From contig JARZZO010000003.1 in NCBI GenBank assembly GCA_030544215.1, positions 48,962,045-49,026,044 on the forward strand: a DNA stretch of 64,000 nucleotides, read 5' to 3'. Within the stretch, counting starts at the first letter, position 1; each line of letters opens with the position of its first letter. The position numbers and the translations under genes were made by a program. The notes below the pieces were generated by a model. That model worked only from the letters and a program-made list of their open reading frames with translations. It made no database searches and was not told the origin of the DNA. Below, one piece after another: positions 47,801 to 59,900 of the stretch. Origin of the DNA: Zantedeschia hybrid cultivar. Lineage: Eukaryota; Streptophyta; Magnoliopsida; Alismatales; Araceae.

Positions 47801-50800
47801 AGAAAGCCCATGTTCCGTAGCAGGCAGTATCGGGGAGAGAAGACGAGCTTCTGGCCAACAGACGAGACCCGAGTGAAACAATGGGTCGGGTATACTCAAG
47901 TGAAACGATGGGTCGGGTATAGTCGCGGGCCGGATCCTAGGCTCGGGTCGAATGGGACCAACCAACCGGTTCCGGGACAGTCGAACCACCTAGTTCAGCA
48001 ACGGGTGGCCCGCTCTCCCCCTCGACTGGACAGGCCATTTGAAATTCCAATGATACACTGATAAGCCCCCGCCCCTGCGTTGTCGGTCATCTTCTACCTC
48101 CTGCAGGGGCTTTTAAAACCCTACCCTGGTTGGTGCGGTGGCAACTGCGCCCCAAGAACTTGAATAGAGATGGGGAAAAGCCTTCCATCAACAGGGAGGA
48201 GAAGTCCTTCCGAAATATCAGCCTTGCTACAGACTGAGATGGTCCCTTCCACACATAGCACACCTGACCTAAATTAGATGGAAGAGAGGCCACCTTCCCA
48301 GAGACCTACGTCCCGCAAGGCCTACTTGATGCCAAAGTCATTGCATAGGATGATGGGAACCCCCAACAGACAGATCCTCACCCTAAGACTGTCTCGGGTC
48401 AGGGTACGTACCGTGGCTGAGGGACCATGGCAGCATTGAATGGCACTGCCTTCCCCTATAATGACCCCCGATCCACAGTAGCGACAGCTTCGCTCTCCGA
48501 AAGGAGCAACCCCTATAAAGCAGTCACCGAGGTCCATCACTTCCCGTTCCGTTGTGTTGTGCCCTCCACTATGAAGCATGTCCTTCACCTAGGGAGTAGA
48601 CAGCTTGCCCGCAAGCTGGCAAACTTGGATACATCTCTTCAGACGGCACATTCGCAGGCCAAGAAATTCTGGCAGAGGGGTTGGGAGGTACGGGAGTGCT
48701 AGAAAGCTCGCAAACTTGCCCTCGGGGTTGTTCCTCGTACCCCTGGCCACAACCTCCGCAAAGGACCTAATCCCCCTTCTACAGAGTCTCCGAACATGAC
48801 CCAGCCCTCCACAAGATAGGCATCTCAGTAGGGGCTTGCAGTCTTTAGCAAAGTGACCCTATGTGAGACACCAATAGCAACACCATTCCCTTGAAGACAT
48901 CCCCTAGTGCAGGAGAGAGTTGGGGACATCCCCCGGCCACTGCTGTGGGCCTGAGAGCCCACCTGATCCCAGTGGCACCGTGTTCGCTCTAGAGGCGACG
49001 CAAGACGGCGGCATAGGGACAAAAGGCTCGCAGCTATTTATTGGATGGCTCTTGTCCTAAGTTAGGATCATTAGGGGAACAAACTACTCTGATACACTAA
49101 AACAGGAGAACCTTAACAGTCCTACCCTTCTGGACTCATAATCTCAAATATTCACAAGAATAGATCTATTACCAAAACCAAAGCTTCGTCATAACCAGGA
49201 TCATTTTAGGTCGATGGCACAAAAGTACACATAAGGCACAAATAAGGATAACAATGAAGGTCACTAACCAAAGATATTATTATTTCCACAAACACACGTC
49301 CTTGGATATATTGACAAGGAGTACACAAAGTGCGTTATTAGCTACCCAAAAAAAGAAAAAGACTCAAAGCACACTAAGCTAATCTAAGGCCACACTGACC
49401 ACTAGTACACTGTAATTGGTGAAGCTAGAATCATAGTTCTACCTTCGTTAGGAACTTTTCCTTGCAAAAATGTTTTAAATAGCTTTTATCATGCAAGAAC
49501 TCAATAGGGATCATATAATCACCACTGCTTCCCTTTATATTTTCATTATTAGTTATTAAAATGAAATTCATAATAGCCATGAAATGTAATTAATTCTTTG
49601 TTGATTTACCAATCATGCTAATGTTACTCATGCACAATCTATATAACTATATGCCAAATAAAAATATTCGGAGAGAAAATTAACGTAAGAATATAACATA
49701 TAAACGAATTAAACATTTTCATCATATATATTTCAAACATTTATCTTTTCTACTTCTCTTTAATAATGTTATACATATGATACCAAAAACCAAATACAAA
49801 ATCATTATTAATAACGAGTCATAATTCATCTAACTATGTCATCAAGTAACAAGGATAATCACAAATCAGCTATCGTAAAGTAGCTGAGCATATCAATAGC
49901 CTATTGGCTTGGTCTCTCAATTTCTACCTGTCTTCCCATATGTTTTCCGGCTACTCTTACTGGGTGAGGTAGATCATAGGCTGAGTTGGGAATATAGTAT
50001 CAAACTGCACAATCTGAATCCCAGTCATAAGTGCACTCAAATAGTTTTCCTTCCACTACCTCAGTCAGTATGTCTTGAATCTGGACTAGACCCCGTAAAG
50101 AAAAGGGACGATGCTATGTGCTCCAACTATAGCACATGGCGTAAGGAATAGACCCAATGTCCCCATATCCCCAAAAGACAGATAGTATGGGCCCGTCCAG
50201 CCATTGTAATGATGTTATTCTTTCTTTTATAATTAGAAAACATCATTACAACTTTTATTCATGATCATATGTGGTACTCAAAATCATGAGTTTACAATTC
50301 ATCATCATAGTTCATAATCGTGACTCATAACTTGTGATTATATATTCACATTTATAGTCATAATTCATAATCATGATTCAAAATTATTGCTTTTGTAGAT
50401 AAATCATTTGTGAATTTATCATTCATGTTATCATGCATCATTATGATAAACTTTACTAATTGGCGTAAGATTTAGCTACATATTCATAACATGATTAATT
50501 TCATTTCCATGCTTTCATAAGCCTGCATAAGTTGATCCTAGAATCTCCTTTACTAAGTCATAAATGAGTCCTAACTATATTATCTTCTCTTAAAGTTTAG
50601 AACTATTAAAAAAGGAAGATGCGTCAGTATTACCCTACCTAAAAGAAGACTGGCGCTACTCAAGTCGTCGCCACGAGCTAACACAAGTTGCTACGCCTGT
50701 TGGAGCTTGCCTTTTACCTCTCTCTCTCTCTCTCTCTCTCCCCTTTATTGTTGCTAGTTAGGTAAGAACTTAATAAAACAATCTCCTATTTATAGGAGAT

Positions 50801-53800
50801 CTAGGCAGTGGAAGAGGATTAGGATGATAGGAGATGCGGTTTATAAGGAAGATAAAGGAAGGATAAGGTGGTGGTGTAAGGCGGTGGGCAGTGGCAGAGG
50901 TGGTAGGCAGTGTGGTGATGCAAGAGGATAGGTTGACCAAGGTTTGCCGACTCGAATCTCCCATGATTCGTTACGAGTCGGGTCGATTCGTGCCGACTCG
51001 CACGAGTCCCATGGAAAAGTTCTTCCAAATCGTATAGACTCGGTCGAGTTGCACCCACTACAGTTCGTCTTGATATGGTACAAGTCGTCCGAGTCGGCAT
51101 GAGTTGATCTGGTACGGCAAACCATGAGGTGGACAAGTTTTCTAGTTGACTGGGTACAAGCCTACAAGGCAACTAACAGGGAACAGGGTATATTTATTTA
51201 GTTTCATTTACTTAAGATATTGCACGTAAATAAGGTAAGTGACCCCCATTCAAATCCAATAAAAATATCAAAAAAATCATATCTCCAACATGTAAAAAGT
51301 CAACTCTCCCTTCCTAGAATAAAAATCATGATTTTTAACGATTCCGCTAAGACACGCATATACGGTTAATACATAAAATCGTTCTTTTAGTTAATATAAA
51401 AATCTTAGAAGTCAAGTCTAACATCCTATGTGTTAAAGAACTAAAGTCCAGTAAAATAAGTTTAATCAATAGAGTACTTCTCTAAGGAGCTCCACATCCT
51501 ACGGGCAACACTAACTAAAACAGGAGTTGTCAAGATTTCTCAAACCTAAGTAAACATGCTTTCTAGAGCATAAAATTAAAAGTGAAAACTTCTAACAGAG
51601 TTTACAAATAAACCCTAAACTTTATTATTTATATAGATAGTCTTTACTTCTATATGCGAGTCTTTACAACCCTATCCATCAGTTGCCTAAAGAAAAAACT
51701 ACCAGTAAGTTCTTTTAATTATAAGTAGTAGTGGTGAGTAATCGATGTGTAGATTTCATGATTCACAACTTGGCATGTTTGAAAATTCCAGAGGAAACAA
51801 AAATGTAAAACATGTTACATTCGCATTATATACATTATAAAGGGGAAAATATGAAGTTAACACTCTTAGATGGATGTGAAAGGTTGTTAGAAAGTTCTAA
51901 CACACACTTAAAGGTTAAAGGAATTTGGTTTTCTCACTAAGAGAATCAGATAGGAATATGTTGGTTCCAATTATAGTGTAAGTTAAATTTCCTATGAAAG
52001 TAGTAGTAAGTTAAGTATATTGATTATGTCGAGATATAAGTTGGAACTAATGCAACAATGGGAGCACTGACTCCTCATTAAGAGAATCAGATAGGAATAT
52101 GTTAGTTCCAATTATAGTGTAAGTTAAATTCTCTATAAAACTAGTACTAAGCATATTGATTGTGTTGTGATATAAGTTGGAACTAATGTTACAATGGGGG
52201 CATTGACATCCAATAGTCGTGGCAGAAACTTCCATATCAGAACTACAAAAAGTGATGTTCACATCGGTGATGTGTTAAAGAGGGATTGTAGTAGACTGGT
52301 AGTTAGAATGAAATTTTATCCTAAAGGGGTGTTATGTTTAGTATGTGAATAAGATGGTCAGACCCTAAGATATGAACCCAGTCATGAAGAGTAAGTAAGT
52401 TTACATAAGACCTAAGAAGAGTGATCGAGATTAGCAGAAAAGGTTTTATTTTCTAGATGGAGTTGATCGGGCGGTTGAAGTTAATGTAAGGTTGCAAATG
52501 TGGAGTTTAACCCCATGAGACAACGTAAACTAGGCTAGGACATAAAGGATGTATTGACATCACCTAGTTTCATGATGAAATAAACCTTAAAACTAGTTTC
52601 ATGATGAAAGGAATCTTAAAATCGTGAACCTAGTTGCGTAATGCCCAATCAAATCGTGAATGTCATACCATGTTCCTGTTATAACCATAATCCATTGAAG
52701 AAAAGAAAGCATAGTCTTACTGACCTAGAGGACAAGAATTTGAAGAAAGGGCTTACGAATAAAGAAGCAAGGGCCAAGTTAGTCTATAAAAAAACTCAGC
52801 AAACTAATTCTACTGAAAATTGCAAGATCAATGATGTTTTAGGTCATAGTGTTCATTCGTATGTTTTTCACTTACATGTTTTATAGGGACCCAAGTGACA
52901 TTACGATGGATTTGGTGTACAGTGCTAGCCACACTACGTAGTTAGACCTGTCATGGCAGTCATGAGGGTGACATGTTGATGTTTCTAATTTTTGGCAGTG
53001 ATAAGATTTGTTATTCTTGACAAGTGGTTACCGGCCAGGACTACGAATTAAGGTAGCACCTTGCGTCATGCCATCGATTAATTTACAATATGGATTCTTA
53101 CCGAAGCTACTGATGTTGTCAACGTTTGTAGATTGTGTTATGATACTATCCTTGCATGAAAAGTAAAAGAGTAAAGTAAGTTTAGAAGAAACAAGGGTTC
53201 CAACGCAAAAGAAACTCACTACGATTTCTGAGTTTTTATGATGATAGCGATATGAAAAGTCAAGTGTTAGATTTGAAAACGATAAGAACCTATGCTAAGA
53301 ACATAACTGTCAGAGTGGCGCAGCGAAAGAATGGTGGAATGATGAACTTAATTAGAGTTACAAAACACGAAAGAAATTATGTACCCTAAATTTTTAGGTG
53401 TCACACTTGTGTCCTAAAGAAACCTCAACATGAATTTATGAAGAGTTCCTTTCACAATTTTGGCAGTACATGGAAGTAGAAAGAAAATGGGGGCTTTGGT
53501 GACCTCAGTTTGAAGAAAGATAAATTAAGCTAATAAGACCTAGATAGATTTTAAAGGAAGCAATTCTTCACACATACCCATAACCTATAGAATTAGGTTA
53601 AACGTCACACTAACAAAACGAACAAATGACATTGTTTAGTCTATAGGCAAATGATTGAGTGAGGAAGGGGAGGAAATATTCTTTGGTCGGGAGATATCAC
53701 ATAAAACATAGAGTTTTTTATATTATTAAAAGTAGTAGGGAGAGATATCAAACCTTAAAGGAGGACAACAAGACATAACAAATTTCAAGGACGAAATTTT

Positions 53801-56800
53801 TACAAGGAGGGGAGAATGCAAGGACCAGCTTTGATTATAAGGTATCTTTGTTAAAACACGAGTACTTGAATACTTTTAGAAAATATAAGATTACTAGTAA
53901 AGAAGTTAAAAGTTCAGGGGGTTAACCTAAGCTTCCTAAGACCCCAAATAAACTCATAAAGAATCCTAAACAATCTCTCAAAGGATTCAAATGTAAAATC
54001 CAAGGGTGTTTATTAAAATTCCTAGAAGCTAAGGTTTAAAAGCAAGTGATTAAAAGATAAGGGGTTTCATTTAAAGTATTGGACCCTTAATGGGTCAGGT
54101 TTTAATGAGCCCACTTAAAATAGTGGGCTCATGGTCGTTTATTAAGCCTACTTTTAAGTGATTTTTAGGTGGGCCCATAACGGACAGCTAGTTTAAGAGT
54201 AGTGGACCCTTATTGGGTCACTTTTGGTGGGTCTTAGCCCATTAGAAAAGTGGCGGTTCAGACATTAGAAGGGATAAGTATGACATCCTTATAAAAGGAG
54301 GTGGGCTGCCTCCTCCATCCTCATCCCTAACGAGCACAAGAGAGGAAGAGAGAGAGGAAAAGAGAGAGGCAGTGGGGGCTGCTGGTTCCATCCAGCAGGT
54401 TAGAGAGAGAGATGAAAGAGAGGGAAAAACAGTGAGAAAGTAAGAGAGGCAGTGGAGAGGGTGAAGGAGAGAGGCAGTTAGAGAGAGAGACTGAGACTTT
54501 GAGCAAGACTTAAAGAGAGAGATAGAGAGGGAGATAAAGAGCTGCAATGAGGCGGACTTTTCTCCAATGGGAGGTGGCGGCTCCAACTCATCTCCAACGT
54601 AGGCGAGGGTTCTTTTTGCACTAGGCTCAATAGTTAAGAGGTAGGGTGATGCTCCTACTATTATCTCTATTCTTTTAGATTTTTAGCAGCTTTGAGGGGG
54701 TGTGAATTCATGAAAAACATGGGGAGATCATGTCAAATTTATTTCTGCTTTTGGAAATTGTTAAAGGGGACTGAAAGCCCATCAAAGAACAAATTCACCA
54801 TGATTGTTTCCAGCAGTTTCTCAATGTTTTCAGCAAGATTCATGATGAATAAGTTTCATATATTAAGGTGTAGCTAGATGAAGTTTGGTTTTATAAAAAA
54901 GAATATAATGTTTGATATGAAACCCACTTGAACCTAGATAGGAACCATTTTCCTCATGGAAATTCAGTTCACAAACAATATGATTCGCATGTTTAAGTAT
55001 CAAGACTCATGAAATTTCCCTTTTATGAAACGAAAAGAACCCGATGGACCAAGTCCATTAAGAACTCGCACGAGTATAGAAATGACTTATGAAAAGAAAG
55101 ACTTGGAGTCTTCTAACTCCCTATGTTATATAGACTCATATTGTCACTTACGCTAGCATGAAACAAGAAAGATCTCCATGATGATGATGACCCCAAGAAG
55201 GGAGCAAAAGAATTAGGAGGCACAGTCTAGTGCGCTCCCATGAAGAACTTATGAAATAAACTCCCATGAATAACTTATGAAATGAACTCCCACGAAAAAT
55301 TTATAAAATGAATTGAAGGCAAGAAGACCTTCCACGATGAACGATGATTCTTATAATATTTTGCTTTTTAAGAATTGAAGTGACATCACCTCATTAGCAA
55401 GACGGGCTCACAAGATCTATCCTTTAGAGATATGAAAACACCTGGATCAAGCTCCTTATGACATATGGTGCTGAGGCATGGAGCATCTCTTTTCCTTATA
55501 GTTATAGAGTCCAAATTCGGGACCTCGACTTAGGCAGAGGATTGAACTCCTATTTGAGTGCGCTCATAAGCTAGAGTATGGACATTGTAGTCAAAGGGCT
55601 ACAAACCCAGGTTAACCTACCTTCTCACCTCACCCAACTGGTTTCCGAAAACCTTCTAGTACATATAGGTGGAGGTCAAGAGGATTGTCAACGGCCTACT
55701 CAACTACTACGACCACTAGTGAGTGGTTATCTCTGTCACTTCAAGTCAAAGGGTGAGTCATCTTGCCAGTGAGGCAACCAACTACAAACCCAAAGATCAA
55801 TTAGAGATATGAACCAATAAACGAATCATCCCTACGACCCTAAGATGATGACTTCCGGTGAGTATTTTTATATTTTTTATATTAATATTGATTACGACCA
55901 ATTACTAGAAGACGAGTACATGAAGACTTGAACTTGTGAACTGTTTGGAAAGAACAAGAAAAAGTGTACATATTACAGTCTTGTTAATCTTCATTGTTTT
56001 ATGTTGTTTTTATAATAGATGCATCATATTCTATTTTAAGAATTATCTCATGAATCTTATGTGTAGAGTTAATACTTGATGACAAAGATGAATAAAAGAA
56101 GTAATTCTTTGGAACGATGGGTGAATGAGGGTGACAAGTGAGGGATAACAGTAGAGATGTAAATGATCCATATTGAAATCTCAATACGAATTCTCATAAA
56201 AGATTAAAGTATATTTTTCAAGAAGCGAGAGCCAAAGACAGAGATCCGGTGCAAGTTTAAAATATCTCAAGTATGGCCAGTTTGTATATTTCTTGAGATA
56301 TCTGTTTTACTTTCCTTATATTACTATTGTATAATAGACATGACTTTTCTTTATACATTTATCATTTTGTTTTTGAATTGTGCACCTACTGGAGATCTGC
56401 AAGTGGGACCGTCATATCTGTTCAGCCTGAAACTCTCCATAAATGGACGACAAGGTATCCAAGGGTGAAGAGAAGTGGAGAAACAATATGAAAAGGTTCA
56501 CAGCACGACATATTTACATGTGCAGAAATAAAATAGGGACAACATTTCACATAGATGATACAAGAAATCATATGGCATGGAAACAATATCCGCACCTATG
56601 CATGGTTAGTGAATCATGACCTTCTATAACTGAAGAAATAAACAGCCTACATAAAAGGGTGCTTTTGTTCGTGCCCTCTTGAATGATCACTCACCCATAT
56701 CAATTGCCCATATAATATTTTTCAAAAGTGCATCGGCCCAATAAGATTCATATGAAGACATTGAAAGTCTTCAAAAATGTAGAAAGTAGGCACAGATATA

Positions 56801-56952
56801 TAATTTCTGTTATTTTGTATCAAGTTTCTCTATCTTTATGATTCTTTTTGGGCTTATTCTCCCTTCTATAAGGGTGTTTATGTAATTCTGTCCTTTTATC
56901 TCAGAAATATATAAAAGAGGACTGGATTGGTCTAGGTTAGTGTGATGCCAGT

Positions 56953-56987
<35 letters not shown>

Positions 56988-59900
56988 TTCTCTCATGGTA
57001 TTAGAGCGGTGACCATCTAGGGAGCCCTCATCTTCTTCATCGCACAGCCCGGATCAACCCGCCGCATCATTCCTTAGGCCCCCTCTCTCACAACTGCAGG
57101 GGGAGAGCCTTTGAACGTCTCTCCACAGCAGGCCACATCCTTCTCTTTCAACCACAAAGGGAAGCTCAAGCCTCCAGGTGCTTCTTCTTGCCGTACTCTT
57201 CTTTCCGCTGCCTGCCCTTCTTCCTATGTGCAGATAAACCTTCATTTTGGCGGCATTCTCCATCAGATTGTCATCATTGGCTACCACGGTGGCCGGATCT
57301 ATCTTGACCACCTCCCTCCCTTTTTGCAGTTCTTTGGATAGCTGTCTTTAACTGCTTCCTCTTGCTATATTTGGACAGTGATGGACAGTACTTCAGCAGC
57401 CTCCAAAACCACCTACAAGGTTGTCCAACCTGCACAACCTGTCGCCACAGGCAAAATACAACCCAGCAAATCACGTCTGACAAACTCGCGGAGCGTAATT
57501 ATGCATCCTGGGCTGTCAAAGCAAAGTTGTACATAGCTGGTTGTGAGAAACTTGGCTATCTGACTACTGAACAAAAGCAACCAGATCCTATAAGATGCAG
57601 TGTACGGAACCTGGCAATGAGATAATAGCATGGTCATGTCGTGGCTCCTTAACTCCATCCGCCCAAGCATTCGGCCAATGTTCTGCACACCATGGCTGCG
57701 GAGATATGGAAGACTTCGGCTAGGTGTGTGGACGCAAGAAGAACAAAGATGTGGATATATCAATTGAGCCACAATATTCATGAGCTGAAGCAGAACTCAA
57801 TGTCCATCACTACTTTTGTGCTCTCACTAGCTTGTGGGATGAGTTAGAGTATCATCGGATGGCTAACTGGACCTCTCTTGAAGATTAGAAGACTTTTTTA
57901 TCTTTACAGGAGGATGATAAGATGGTCAAATTCCTTGGTGGGTTAAACACTGAGCATGAAGCCTTAAGAGAACAAGTTCTGGACATGGATCCTACTCCTT
58001 CACTAGAAGAGACCTACTTCAAGGCTGAGTGAAGATGCAAGGCGGCAGGTGATGAACAGCAAGGCTCTTGGAACTGCAACTCACGAACTTGGTGAAGACT
58101 CTTGCTAGAACCTCAAAGAAACCCAAGAATAATGGCAGCAAGGGGGGAGGTGACAGGAAGTGTGACATTATGGTCGCACCAATCATGATTCTGATTTCTG
58201 TTGGGAGAAATTTCCCGAGAAAAACCGACCAAGTTCAACAACATGAAGAAAGGTCAGCAAGCACGACGCAATGTGGTGATCAACTAGCCGGCTGTCCCTC
58301 TTGGGGACCCCACTCTGACAGGGGATTTAACTACTCCCACTGCGGTGTTGTCTTCCTCCGACATTGCTACCCTCCACAGGCTTCTTACACAGGTTCAATC
58401 TGCTTTTCAGACCTCTTCTACTTCTAACTCAGATATACAAGATGCTGCACTAGGTGCTATCAATCTCCTAGTACCTCCCAAGTTATCAATTCTTGGTGCG
58501 ATTGACCACATGACTTGTATTTCTACTTTGTTTACTTCCTTCATATCCACTCTCTTCTGGTTAGGATAAAGTGACTATTGCTGATGGAAGCAGGCCACTA
58601 TTGCTGGCAAGGGCTCTGTCAAATTATCTGATCACTTTACTATGTCCCCTACCTTCATGTTCCATCCCTTTCCCGTTAACTTGCTTTTTGGGAGTGGTAT
58701 CACTAAGTAGTTGCATTGTTCAATAACTCCCCAATTCCCACCCCCCACCCCCATCATTGTGTTTTTAAGGACTTGGTAACAAAGCAAATGATTGGGATTG
58801 ACCGTGAAGTAGATGGTCCATACCTCGAGCCTAGCAGGAAGATTTCTCTTTAGTCCTCTATACCTCTAAGCCTGGATAAGAGATTTTAAGAGATTCAATT
58901 GTGGCACTCCAGGCTAGGACATCTTTCTTTCAGATCTTTGAGAGTCTTGTTTCCATCCTTGTTTCAATTTGTTGACGTCATGTCTCTTCAATGTAAAGTG
59001 TGTCAATTAGCCAAATATAGTTGCACTCAATTTCCTTATTCAATGAATAAAAGTCCTATGCCTTTTGAACTTGTCCATTCTAATGTGTGAGGGCCTTCCC
59101 CAATCTCCTCAGTGGATGGCTATAAATATTTCATATCATTTGTTGATGATTTTTCTCATTGCTCGTGACTTTAATTGCTAAAATCTGATGAAGCTCCCAA
59201 TATGATTCAAGTCTTTTACCATATGGTTCACACTCAATACAGCAGGCAAGGGGAAGTTATCCACTCGGGTAATGCTCATGAATATTTTGTGTGGAACGTA
59301 AACATTTTTCTTAAAAATGAGGGTGTCATACATGAGTCCGCTCGTGCATATAACCCACAGCAAAATGGGTTTACTGAGCGGAAGAACATACATCTTCTAG
59401 AAACAGCCAGAGCAGTCCTATTCCAATGCCACCTACCAAAAATGTTTTGGGCCAATGTGGTGCTGACTACAAATTACATTATTAATCAAATGCCATCCAA
59501 GAGTCTTGGAGATCGGTGTCCCATCACTTTCCTTTCTCCGGACAGACCTTTGTTTCCTCTAGTGCCTTGCATCTTCAGTTGTCTTTGTTTCATGCATGTT
59601 CTCGGTTCTAGGAGTATAAAACTTGATCCTCGAGCCATTCATGGTGTCTTTCTTGGTTATTACACTATCCAGAAGGGGTATCATTGTTACTATCCCCTTA
59701 CTAAAACTACCTTTGTTCAGAAGCATATCACTTTCTTCGAGTCCAAATCTTTTTACTCCCCCTGGAACTCATCCTCAGGGGGAGAACCGAACCACACCAA
59801 CCAGCATCATCCCTCCTTCGAGAAGCAACCACTTTTTATCTTTTTTTTTACTACCAGTCTCTACTTCTCCTATACCCCCCCTATACCTGCCACAAAAGGG

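Larger units (their letters stand above)
43257..49053 (-). mobile_element. Full-length L1-type LINE, reversed, with 16 bp target duplication
   Basis: Flanked by identical 'gtcctaagttaggatc' (43241-43256 and 49054-49069). The left end is a T run, i.e. the 3' A tail on the minus strand. From right to left it has an ORF1 region with two CCHC zinc knuckles, an endonuclease, reverse transcriptase with YADD, and a zf-RVT end. At about 5.8 kb it is the size of a complete plant L1. Frames are broken in several places, so it is inactive. It sits in the internal region of gypsy element b and on the coding strand of the host gene. Confidence 0.92.
32893..56416 (+). mobile_element. Ty3/gypsy LTR retrotransposon 'b', 23.5 kb with nested inserts
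   Basis: The left LTR starts 'tgtaaggaccagc' and ends 'accatcaca'; the right LTR starts 'tgcaaggaccagc' and ends 'accgtcata'. Flanks are TCCGT (32888-32892) and TCTGT (56417-56421), a 5 bp duplication with one transition. A methionine-tRNA primer-binding site follows the left LTR and a purine tract precedes the right LTR. The original element was about 11.5 kb with LTRs of about 2.6-2.7 kb. Inserts are a hAT MITE, a hAT transposon, a solo LTR, a LINE, and a reversed LTR with a MITE. Coding sequence is decayed beyond clear recognition, but short stretches align with gypsy element a. Confidence 0.9.
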
